Positions 51,301 to 59,103 of a stretch of 64,000 bases of DNA are shown here, one piece after another. Below the pieces are notes generated by a model, which saw only the letters and a list, made by a program, of their open reading frames with translations, did no database searches and was not told the DNA's origin. Numbering within the stretch: position 1 is the stretch's first letter; the number at the start of each line of letters is the position of its first letter. This DNA comes from Acanthaster planci. Taxonomy: Eukaryota > Echinodermata > Asteroidea > Valvatida > Acanthasteridae. Location of the stretch: the NCBI RefSeq assembly GCF_001949145.1, contig NW_019091452.1, forward strand, positions 975,133 to 1,039,132. Direction: 5' to 3'. Made by a program: the position numbers and the translations under genes.

Positions 51301-51479
51301 AGGAATCCAAAGCGGAGACCTCCGAGAGCGCATCCGTTGATGATGACAGTTCAGCAAAGGTGTGTCGTGCACAAAGAATCGCTCAGGAAGAGCCCGTGCC
51401 ACATCCACCAGTCGACGAGGGCGCAGATCAGCGTACATTGAGGGACCTTTTCAGCCAAACCTACATCGGTTTATTCTGA
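32564..51479 (+). CDS. FTP-lectin / Tie-like transmembrane receptor without kinase (22 exons)
   Basis: Exons: 32564-32630, 33618-33734, 36305-36403, 38201-38452, 39062-39187, 39740-39829, 40028-40264, 41439-41546, 41966-42055, 42183-42410, 43438-43758, 43940-44203, 45319-45453, 45728-45883, 46110-46205, 46828-46869, 47473-47736, 47921-48214, 48957-49847, 49958-50066, 50464-50543, 51190-51479. Total 4356 nt, 1451 aa; every junction keeps frame. Order: signal peptide 1-22, FTP modules 23-471, Ig-like 472-666, EGF-like 667-809, FN3 810-995, Thr/Pro mucin stalk 996-1292, TM about 1303-1326, tail to 1451. The Ig-EGF-FN3 part resembles Tie receptors; the shared FCLPDPYGCSCA motif in EGF2 is diagnostic. 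Tie proteins end in a tyrosine kinase; none is present here. The ligand is unknown. The model was built by eye, and the last exon may vary. Confidence 0.85.
32735..32837 (+). repeat. Dispersed repeat E, single arm
   Basis: gccctgaagaaggtactcag followed by ctaccgaaagct and tcaatcacat up to gatttgatatta matches the right arm of the inverted repeat at 57251-57325. It starts about 100 bp after the signal-peptide exon. Confidence 0.8.
33270..33309 (+). repeat. (AT)n microsatellite
   Basis: About 20 AT units, preceded by a run of G at 33229-33236. In intron 1 of the receptor gene. Confidence 0.98.
33618..38452 (+). CDS. FTP (fucolectin) module 1, three exons
   Basis: Exons 33618-33734, 36305-36403 and 38201-38452 give about 156 residues with the FTP/F5-8-like signatures TSQSSTAGRFSHAGSAVD, NPWWKVDLGAAYCLRKITLV, RLRGNVIRAG and ARYVSVDVP. 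Its middle exon ends at a GC donor (g|gcaagt at 36404) instead of GT. This fits the phase used by the equivalent exons of modules 2 and 3. The last exon lacks the Cys found at CGT/CGS in modules 2 and 3 and is the most diverged. Confidence 0.8.
35554..35684 (+). repeat. CGAC(G/A)-rich minisatellite
   Basis: Tandem array built from cacgacgggcgacg-type units with variants (gggcgacacacaac, ggacgacgc), about 130 bp. It is open in several frames, which produces spurious Arg/Thr- or Val/Arg-rich ORFs on both strands. Confidence 0.9.
35836..36078 (+). pseudogene. GIY-YIG endonuclease fragment of a Penelope-like retroelement
   Basis: The frame reads MQLYADNAKHHYIGGTTQTL, then VDRFVEHLRTVKKIKSPETA and LEQHF to a stop. 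This fits the GIY-YIG nuclease of Penelope-like elements (YIGxT, then L.dRf.EHL, then ..A...HF). The preceding residues (TCTASNFVN) look like the decayed Cys-containing lead-in of that domain. No reverse transcriptase could be read next to it. It sits in a receptor intron, same strand, and is not part of the receptor. Confidence 0.65.
38070..38118 (+). repeat. Dispersed repeat D, copy 2
   Basis: Matches 11276-11322 (ctgttgcta, gccctctctt, gtcc, gct.agggc). In the receptor intron just before exon 38201. Confidence 0.45.
38777..38883 (+). repeat. Dispersed repeat B, copy 2
   Basis: Plus-strand counterpart of 1068-1169 (atggtctttgcgtacgcaca, then aacgcgtacaag, cttgtaaccacc). In the receptor intron before exon 39062. 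Confidence 0.65.
39062..40264 (+). CDS. FTP (fucolectin) module 2, three exons
   Basis: Exons 39062-39187, 39740-39829 and 40028-40264 encode SSSQSSTLEQDG..ARAVDG..TSCSRT, QQNPWWKSDL..VAIRN and AVARAGLSDT..AMCGSSVT..INDWIEFTCD..ARYVSINIPG..LCEVRVLPC. The exon pattern (phase 1 throughout) is identical to modules 1 and 3, showing internal duplication. Confidence 0.88.
40265..41438 (+). other. Receptor intron between FTP modules 2 and 3
   Basis: No exon or recognised element. ORFs at 40870-41160 and 41211-41450 run into the module 3 exon by chance. Confidence 0.6.
41439..42410 (+). CDS. FTP (fucolectin) module 3, three exons
   Basis: Exons 41439-41546, 41966-42055 and 42183-42410 encode DQSSAVSGQDAGKAFDG, ENPWWRVDLESSYCLGIIQV, VVRAGLSEV..IMCGTPLT, INDWIKFTCD, ARYVSVDIPG and LCEVTVSPC. 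It is closest to module 2 (INDWI.FTCDP and LCEV are shared), so these two probably arose from the latest duplication. Confidence 0.9.
43438..44203 (+). CDS. Two Ig-like domains of the receptor (Tie-type)
   Basis: Exon 43438-43758 (107 residues; VMDFTVVANRARLGDAG..SSITAY..NRTGVFFSE) has the position and opening of the first Ig domain of Tie receptors, with weak similarity. Exon 43940-44203 (88 residues) is a clearer Ig fold: NIGDSVMLQM, YRWRHNGGVI, VEKEGIYACF, LIVRG. Single-exon, phase-1 domains. Confidence 0.7.
44255..44800. repeat. Region rich in GTGTTA/TAACAC half sites
   Basis: Short inverted motifs ggtgtta, gtgttac and taacac recur at both ends of this intron segment (about 44265-44365 and 44680-44795), e.g. 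agtgttaaatgtaacac near 44770. This suggests a small inverted-repeat element. Confidence 0.4.
45319..46869 (+). CDS. Tie-type EGF-like repeats
   Basis: Exons 45319-45453 (CRRCYNGGVCDDKSGTCVCP, then PGFSGDSCEQ), 45728-45883 (CRGRLFCLPDPYGCSCAAGY, then KGLDCMQ), 46110-46205 (CDDGTFGAGCQQTCHCASGG) and a 14-residue exon 46828-46869 (GCAASYFGSNCQCS). The three EGF repeats in tandem after an Ig domain, and FCLPDPYGCSCA in the second, are as in Tie1/Tie2. The fourth is a fragment of an EGF repeat. Confidence 0.88.
47473..48214 (+). CDS. Two fibronectin type III domains
   Basis: Exon 47473-47736 (88 residues, LFVTWQPDLCASRYELTIRD) is a diverged FN3. Exon 47921-48214 (98 residues, APVDVNFTLAAPYSLSFSWS, then ITTGYTYKLTEG..IEGLTPLTEYSFQVAANTIA) is a typical FN3. 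The reading frame stays open past the second exon to 48456, but the donor at 48215 is the expected border. Confidence 0.88.
48957..49847 (+). CDS. Thr/Pro mucin-like stalk exon
   Basis: One 891-nt exon encodes 297 residues dominated by Thr, Pro, Ser and Val, built from about twelve 20-residue units of the type TTEATQVPTTPVAPTTFEPS. It should be heavily O-glycosylated and rigid, holding the lectin/Ig head away from the membrane. Units follow a 60-bp period with one short unit near 49365-49400. Confidence 0.9.
49068..49780 (+). repeat. 60-bp coding tandem repeat (mucin VNTR)
   Basis: About twelve copies of a 60-bp unit containing caactactgaagcaactca and ggtaccaacgacacc. Two adjacent units (about 49450-49570) are almost identical. 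One unit is shortened without breaking the frame. Confidence 0.92.
49958..51479 (+). CDS. Transmembrane helix and cytoplasmic tail exons
   Basis: Exon 49958-50066 encodes a 24-residue hydrophobic helix (GGVAAAVVILITLMVVAAVV) and HNR stop-transfer residues. Exon 50464-50543 gives RARLVNQPSADVNVGVSMEE and ISTDFVP. Exon 51190-51479 gives DGVYQVQEPIGDGMG and an acidic Ser/Thr-rich tail (ETSESASVDDDSS) to TGA. No GxGxxG, HRD or DFG kinase motifs occur here or downstream. DGVYQVQEP contains a tyrosine in an acidic/hydrophobic context suited to SH2 binding, which is inference. Confidence 0.8.
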
Positions 51480-54400
51480 TAAGCTCCCACAATGCAATGC
51501 GAGTCAGAACGACTGTGCTAGCCAAACGAAGCAGAGGCCAAACTAAAGAGAAACATAACACGAGGCAGATGTCAACGTGAGTACAAAATTGAAAGAGAAA
51601 CATTATGTGTTAGTGCAGATAAATCCACCAATATACACATTTTTAATATTGGAAAAGGCAAATCTATAATTTCTGAGCTTTCCGATGGCTTCAACGACAT
51701 CGTAGATTTTATTTTGAGCGCTGACAGATGGGGTCGATTTCACAGAGCTGCTCAAGAACAAAATTTGCTTAAGCGCTAAAAACCTTGCTTAAAATACAAA
51801 GGTTACCAGCTCAAAATCTAGATGATTGTTATGCTAACCAAAAGACAGGCGAATACCATTTCAAAACAGTATAAATCACATGGAGTTTGGGCTGATAACC
51901 TGATTTGCCAAGCAAGGTTTTTTCATGCTTAAGCAAATTTTGTGCTTTATTAAGCAGTTCTGTGAAATTAGCCTGCGCATTAATGCTACAGTAATGGTTG
52001 TTTTGCGCAATGAGTGGCGATTCTGGGCAAATTCCCAAGGCGAATAATTATGAGAAAATTGGGATTTAATGAGAAAACATACTACATGCAATTTTGGCCA
52101 CCTGTTGTACCTTGTGAAATTTGAGCTGGGCCGACAAGAACGATATCAGCTACGTGCAGCCATTTTCGCCCAAAATATTTTTCAACTTATTTGATGTAAA
52201 TCAATCATGAAAACATTTGAATCCTGCCCGCAAAAGATGTGAGAAAAAAACATTTCAATACTGGAAGGTTGAGGATCGGAAGGGTTAAAGTCTAAATACA
52301 CAAACAGACAGTCTTGTTATTTTCTAATCAGAAACAAAAGACCAACTGAGTCCGTCACTGCAGATTTCTGATGCGTCGTGCAGCCTATAGTCGCTGATAA
52401 AAAACATCTGCTGGAAATCTAACAAAGAGGGCGCGTCCTGTAAACGGTTCGTCTCAACTTTTTCGATCGGAAATAGATCGTGACTTTACAAGAGCCGCGG
52501 CTTCCAGCTGCTACAATGAAAACAGACGAGGAGTAAGTCATTTCGGTTTATGATTGCAAGATGGGGATATGGGACGTCTTGTGGACGGATGCTGTCTTGG
52601 GTCGGGCGTCGCCCGATTTCTCCCGGGATGGGGGGGGGACAAACATCAGCAGCAAACGGATAAACAGATAATAGTGAAAGGCTTCTATTCTGAGATACTT
52701 TGAAGCAAACTCCAAATTTTCATTCTTCCAGTTTCTTGTTTCTCTCGCTTTCATCGTTCTTGCTACTTTTAGATTTTTGGTTTTACAAACAAAAAATATT
52801 CCTAGTGCCGCGACAAGTTTACCTATTCAGCAAATTACAGTGCAGTGGATACGACCATTACTGAGAGGCGTATCCAACGAGAGATAGGGACAAGTTATCC
52901 CCCACCCGCCCAAACTGTTGCCATGTTTTGAGGAATTGAAAGTGTCATCATAGTACCATGAGGATCGGCAAAACGTTAGACAGGCGTTGTTAGAAAAGAA
53001 ACAGAATTTCCTTTTGCCCCCTCTCCTGTCCAAGAACTGCATACCCCATTGAATATGACCTTACTGGTCTGCTTGGAGTGTTTTTCTAAACATATTAATA
53101 TAATTAAGGTGTCTCTTCTTAATGACAGAATAGTCCTACAAACACTATAATTTGAAAATGTCTCTTTTGTTCCTTATACATCTGTAGCCTCCATAACAAG
53201 GTCTCTACCGCCTGCTAAGTCAGATGCAGTTTATGAAGGACAAGTTGATGTCTAAGGCTTACGACTGTCGAATATATACGATAAAAACGAATCCAGGTGA
53301 CTAATTTCTTTTTGCTCAAATGCTCCAAGCCAGTGTCAATAATTTCATGACTCATATATTTTAATAATCAATCCGAACCTTTTCCTTTTAATTCGTAAAT
53401 GTTGTCTGGTTTAAAAAGAATATTGTGAACGAGCTAATATTTTATATCCGTCGGATGTACTAAATGCAGAAGGTAGAATACTTTCGTATTTTCGTAATTA
53501 ATGATTTTTAGTTATTTTCATGGGTTATTAACTTTTGTTATCACAACTTTTTGAAGGGCTCGTAAAGTTTTGAAATGTTAAAAATGGAGATTGCATTTGT
53601 GTGCCAGAGTTGTAACGAGTCAATATGTATTCCAACAAAAACTGTATAAGGCTGGACGCGTGAAAAAAGTACCGTAACGATAATTGTAGATAAATGAAGG
53701 GGATCACGTCTTACATGTAGATAATCCGATCATTGTAAAATTGCTGTAATATATCCAAATAAATATTGTTTAAAATTTAAAACAATAATTTGTGACATCG
53801 TGAATAAAAAATTTCTGTAAGTTAATGTATTTCCCATATTTCTGACGAAATTGTTTCTTACACAGCACTGGAAATCTGATTTCTGCCCCCCCCCCATGGG
53901 ATTGAAGGGCTAAGTGATTATGTTAATCTTCTTACCATTTCCAAGTAGGATTTCTTACTTAAAGATACTACCTGCTTAGGAAAAAAAAACATATAAAATC
54001 AAAGAAAAGAAAACTTTCTGCTGTTTGATGATTTGTGTTTGTTCTTTCTTTAAGTGCATCGTGATGATAACTTTTTTCGTGTTCTGTGGGAGAACTTTCT
54101 TCCAAGCTCAGAGACACCCCGGGCACGCACACTACCACCGGCTCACGCGCGCTCCCTCAAAAAAAACTGCAACCTGCCATTAATTGATTGAAAGTCCGCC
54201 CTCTAGCTCTGTGCACATCTGAAAGTTATTTCCAGCCACCCATTGACAAACTTTGATTTCCTCAGTTTCCAGGAAAACAAATTCAGCGTACGCAGGCTCA
54301 TTTTGAAACCTATGTTGCCATGTAAAGCTGTTTTTAAGATAGTACAACAGGAGTAATACATTTTGTCGAATTTGAGGTTCAAAGCATCAAATTTGCTCTG

Positions 54401-54879
54401 GAATCATTTTAGACTACACTCTCAAAGGAAAAACGAAACGGCTTATTATCAGACTAGTGTGGACCGCCACGCTGCTGCAAGGAGTCAAGGTTTCTTTTTC
54501 TAAATGTAGACTTCGCTAAATCTGTGGCTTCATCTCTGACATTGAAACTGCTTTGTTGGCGTATTAAGCCCACACTGAAAAACCTACATCTTTTAAAAAT
54601 GTTCCATGTATAGTTAATACATTTTAGCTAAATAAAGTCCCTTTCAAGCTAAAAATGCCAAAGTCAGAACGATAAAAATACACATGTGGCCGGTTAGAGG
54701 ACGATGTTTGGAAAACCCTCAAGGTTATTTACACTACGGATATTTCCAGGCACGCGCCGAGCGAACGGACGTTGACACGTACACAGAAAACTTGACACGT
54801 TGAAGTTTTGCCTCCATGTGCTTCCATATCAGCACAGCGAGCTACAGCTGTGGTCTCTGCCTGTCCTTTTCGGTAGGGA
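51480..54879 (+). other. 3' region of the receptor gene and upstream region of the leprecan-family gene
   Basis: Beyond the possible alternative exon 53188-53256, poly(A) signals AATAAA lie at 53758-53763 and 53803-53808 and suit the receptor transcript. A CpG-containing segment with atgaaaacagacgag followed by a good donor (gagtaagt, 52533) could be a small first exon of an unknown transcript. No other gene was seen. Confidence 0.5.
53188..53256 (+). CDS. Possible alternative last exon of the receptor
   Basis: After a plausible acceptor (tacatctgtag) the frame reads SITRSLPPAKSDAVYEGQVD-V then TAA. Its entry phase (1) matches the donor at 50544, so joining 50543 to 53188 would skip exon 51190 and give a short tail with one tyrosine (SDAVYEG). 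Weak phase-matched donors in exon 51190 (51349, 51364) would instead join it after that exon. Unproven. Confidence 0.4.
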
Positions 54880-55362
54880 ATGCAACTAGCTGTCGTCATG
54901 GCTCAACTTCTCACGCTAATCTCGCTGGTTTCCCTCCTCTTCGTGGCCAAGACTTTCATTCAGACGGCAGAGAGCGAGACGGAGGAAAACACAACCCCAA
55001 CCACGACTTACGATGAGTGGTATCAGAGTGGTATGGACTCCTACAACAAGGAGGACTGGGAAGACACCATTTACTACCTGGAGAAAGCCTTGGAAGAGTT
55101 CAATTTCTACCGATCTAGTCTGGTAGAATGCCGCCTGAAATGCTCGAATGTCACCCGTACGCGTGCCTCCAGCTCGCAGAAGGACGAGGAAAATTTATTG
55201 ACGGAGATGCAGTACTTCCAGGGACTGTTCCTGAAGGCCAACTGCGTCCGAAAGTGTAAATTCGACAAGTTGGGCAACCGTCCGCAGCTCATCGACAATG
55301 ATTTGACGGACAAGTTCCTGAGCCGGATGCCTTATAGTTATTTGCAGTTTGCTTATTACAAG
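54880..55362 (+). CDS. Prolyl 3-hydroxylase / CRTAP (leprecan) family, first coding exon
   Basis: ATG at 54880 is preceded directly by an in-frame TAG (54874). A second ATG at 54898 has a stronger context and opens MAQLLTLISLVSLLFVAKTF, a clear signal peptide. The rest reads YDEWYQSGMDSYNKEDWEDT, then YYLEKALEEFNFYRSSLVEC, RLKC, ANCVRKC and PYSYLQFAYYK before a GTAGGC donor at 55363. The Tyr/Trp start, the CxxxC pairs (CRLKC, CVRKC) and the PYxYLQxAYxK end match the N-terminal TPR-like domain of P3H1-3, CRTAP and SC65, ER proteins that hydroxylate or chaperone collagen. Whether it has the catalytic dioxygenase domain cannot be known, because later exons lie outside the window or were not recognised. 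Confidence 0.88.
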
Positions 55363-56436
55363 GTAGGCGATGTAGCCACGAAATGCAGGCAGCTGCTTGC
55401 ACATTTATTTTCTTGCTTTTGTTTGGCGCACAGGATTGCAATCGTGTGCATGATTAATTGGGAGGGAAAGATGGGGAGGGATTGATGGATGCGGGGGGGG
55501 GGTAAAAATTGTTTACCTTGCTTCTGTAAATTTCCAGACATCACTGATTTTCCCTCACTGTTATTTGTTAACCATGAGGAAGTGATAACATCCTGAAATG
55601 TGAAATTTAGCAGGGAAAATATTGAAGCGTATAGGCTTAGACAACATGGAGTTCCACTAACTTGGACCTTGGACTGTAGGTAATTCCAGAAATTAGGGGT
55701 CAAAAAGTGTGAGATTCTTAAGTCCCTGTTACACCTGATGTTTGTTATTTGACATGGAAATATCACCGGAATTGATTTCTATTGAATTGAACTGTTGCTA
55801 TTTGGCTGGTAATTTGCATTAATTCATCACTGTGTTTTGAGCTTACAAAATCATATGTTACATCATGTAGATGTGACAGGGACACAGAAAAAAATGGACC
55901 CCTAATTTCTGGAATAGACCGATTGCGCCTGTTAAGTCACGTGACCTATAGTGGGTACATTAAATCAACAAACATGGCACCCACCAAAAGCAAAGCGTTT
56001 CATAAGTATCATTTACCAAATCTAAAGCCGACGGTAGGTACCGTACTCAGACTACTGATGTGCTGGGTACTATACCGTTATGTGGTTGTTTTGTTTGTAA
56101 ACAACAATCGAAACACACGTTGCTATGGGGTTGATCTTGCCCAATCAGACCTCCCTTAGCTCAGCAGCCATCTTGAAAAAAAAAAAAAGGCCCTCTTCCT
56201 TAACTTTTAGAAAAACCATAATGATACTTTTTTGATAAGAAAAATTGTGACCCACCCTGTGAAAATGAGTCTTAAGTTGCCAGAGCTACTTAAAAGTCCT
56301 TTAGAATAATTTTGCACAGTGTAAATTCAGTAGGAACCCACAGCATTTTTCACCATGGAGTATCCACTTTCATCAGGATGCCAAACGGAGTGGTACATCA
56401 AAACCAAAAAACTCAATTTGCTTCCAACTGCGAATG

Positions 56437-56496
56437 AAAACTCAAAAAGTGGCTCTGGTGACTTGAAACTCATTTCTACAGAGTGAGTGGGTCACA
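56437..56496 (+). repeat. Dispersed repeat C, copy 2
   Basis: aaaactcaaaaagtggctct, ggtgacttga and gtgggtcaca match 22814-22866 in the same orientation. Confidence 0.6.
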
Positions 56497-57155
56497 ATTT
56501 TACTTGGCCTGAAGACAGATGTCAAGGCTAACGTGTAGTTAAGCTTATGGGTTAAAAGTCAGCGCACCGTTATGTAAGGTCTTAATTGTTTGGAATAAAA
56601 AGAATCACGTTACACTTGAACACCCATTTCTGTCAACTTCTGTGTGATTGAGTATTTTGGTTGGGCAACTGGTAACTTGTTCAGCAGTTAATGCACAGTA
56701 CATGTACATGTATGGCCCTTCATATCCATTGACTTCTGAAGCTCCAATTCAAGTTTGATTTGCACATGTTTCTATTAACATTTCTACTGTTTTGAATGTT
56801 TCAGACTGTGAAGCTGTTCAATAAGCCGTGCTTTCATCTCAAATACACGTAGATGCTGAATTCCATTAGATTAGGCCCCAAAATATTCTGCTTCCAATTG
56901 CATGACACTTGAGAACAGGGCAACTTTAGGATTTGGGGGGTTTGGGGGCACTCTTTCAGTGTAGTAGCAGGTTAAAATGACAAAATAGACAGGTCAGGTG
57001 GCATCATTTCAAACAAAATGAACAACACTTGAAAGGGTACTCGTCTGTGAAATTGTACAAATACATGTATGCTGACACACATGGTACAACAGTACTTAAA
57101 TTGTTTTCTATGTCAGAGAAATATGGAAGGGCTGCGTAGCACCGTGATCAGAATA

Positions 57156-57325
57156 TTGACAAGAATAGAATATCAAATCAATGCTCTGAAAGATGTGATT
57201 GCCGAGCTTTCGGTAACTGAGTACCTTCTTCAGGGCAAGCAGATTCAGTTCCCTGAAGAAGGTACTCAGTTACCGAAAGCTCGGCAATCACATATTCCAG
57301 AGCACTGATTTGATATTACATTATT
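57156..57325. repeat. Long near-perfect inverted repeat (dispersed repeat E)
   Basis: Left arm about 57156-57235 and right arm 57251-57325. The inner 39 bases of each arm (57197-57235 against 57251-57289, from ccctgaagaaggtactcagt to gcaatcacat) are perfectly complementary, with a 15-base loop. The right-arm sequence also occurs alone at 32735-32837, so this is a head-to-head pair of a mobile repeat. Confidence 0.92.
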
Positions 57326-57727
57326 GTCGTTAAATTGGTTTCTATTATTTTGGTAGCTTATTTCACATTTCCCAAATTCCACCTCCTCCAAGTACTGTAG
57401 GGTTGCATGGTCGAATTCCAAATAGGGTAGGTACCGGTATAGAACATCGTACAGAAACAGGAAACAAGCTCAATTCTGGGATCTACAGTAGCCTCGCTAC
57501 CAGTTCACATGGTTCGTGTGTGTACTGGTACATGGACATCACATGTGTACTTGTTGTTAATCTCTCCCATGGTGTGAAAAATTGCAGTGGGCTAAGGTCA
57601 GTAGTTTATTTTGTGAACACACCTGGGGCGAATTAAAACTAATTTGGGGAGTAGATTTAAACCACAGTGTGATACATGTAGCATCAGAACCTACCTAATA
57701 ACAGTGAATAACAAGTGCCGAGTGGTC

Positions 57728-59103
57728 ATGTGGATGTATATGTACATGTACATACTGGTACATGTGGGCCTTACATGTACATGTACATGGAGGTTTCTGT
57801 CTTACATACATGTTACAGGTTCAAGGTTGCTCACTTGGGTTGTAACTTGTGCATTAAATCACAATGTACCATACAGTATCCATGTACATGTACCAGTATG
57901 TGGGGCTGAGTCAATTCGAATAATTCACTATTAAAATATTCGACCTTCAATTTGATCGAATATCTGAATATTCGGACGTACCGATCAGCAAATTGTTAAT
58001 GAACAGTCCATTACATGTTGCACTACTATAATGCATATATGTAGCTTCTCACGTCTAGGAGTATCTCCAGCTATGATTGAGCAAAATTTAAGAGACAAAC
58101 ACTCAGGACTTCTTGCCCTGTTGAAAATTTCTATTCCTTTTAAATTTTTTAATGAATAATTTACTTTTTGAATTGTAAGATCTCTGTTGCTTTTTGTTCC
58201 GCGTGCCCTTGGAAGAAAAAGTCCAATAGAAACATGCCTTATGGGTGGATGAAACTCAGCACGTTTGGTGGGTGTAACGTACTCAACAACCTTTTGCTTG
58301 TAATTGGCTTCGCCACACGTTATTGTCCCTGCGTTAATTTCTGATAATTTTGAGCAGCTTCATGCTGCTGGGAGAGTTGGTTGCATGATTGTAATGGAGG
58401 ATTGACGCAGGCGACATGATGGGAGCAACGTCTGTCGGTGGCGTTATCAGTTCGATGATCTTTAAATTGGAGTGAATCACCAGTTGGTTGCCTGGGTGAG
58501 ACGTGTAACTTTTCCAAATAAACCGGATCCTTAAATGATGGATTCTAATCTTGTCCCCCTACACTGCAGCTGCAGTTAATCATCAAAAGAAAATGTGCTG
58601 CATTACATGTACAGTGTACATGTATATGTACATGTACAATAATGTGTTTGTGATCGTTCATCCATATGCATGTAATAATCTGTGCTTGGCGACATGCACA
58701 TGTACGTATCGGTACATGAACGTGTACAGTGTACATGTACATGTTTGTACAGTTTGGCATGGGGCAGCTCAGGAAGAACTTGTTTTGCACTGACATGGTT
58801 GATTAGCTTTGCTGAAACTGGCTGGCACGCGATCAGAAAGTAATGTACACCCTGTCCTATGAACTGCGTGTTTGCACAGCTTTTGAGACATTCACTGACA
58901 CTGTATGGTACTCAGGTTGGTCCTGTTTCAAATGTTGCCAAAATAATTGTTGTGTTGTTACACAATGTAGGTGGTCTTTAATTTATGGTTGAATTGTCCA
59001 TTTTCTAGTTTAACAAGTTCAATCAATACATGCATGTACATGTATATGTACTGTCAAAATTACTTTGTACATACATGTATGTACATGTATACATGTACAT
59101 GTG
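57728..59103. repeat. Clusters of the self-complementary TACATG/CATGTA hexamer
   Basis: Runs of tacatgtacatgta occur at about 57737-57795, 57880-57895, 58606-58640, 58730-58745 and 59034-59103. More lie at 59820-59852 and 63895-63930. They make alternating Tyr/Met/Cys/Thr-rich spurious ORFs on both strands. Confidence 0.85.
57904..58150 (-). repeat. Dispersed repeat A, copy 2
   Basis: Reverse complement of 333-590 with moderate divergence. Conserved blocks are listed for copy 1. Confidence 0.75.

Noticed and set aside
51480-54879. Kinase exons completing a Tie receptor
   Set aside because: No glycine loop, VAIK, HRD or DFG motif could be read in any frame between the tail exon and the next gene.
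57251-57290. Possible hammerhead ribozyme (CTGAAGA and GAAA in order)
   Set aside because: The base after CTGAAGA and the base before GAAA (A and C) cannot pair to close stem II, and the fold is already explained by the inverted repeat.
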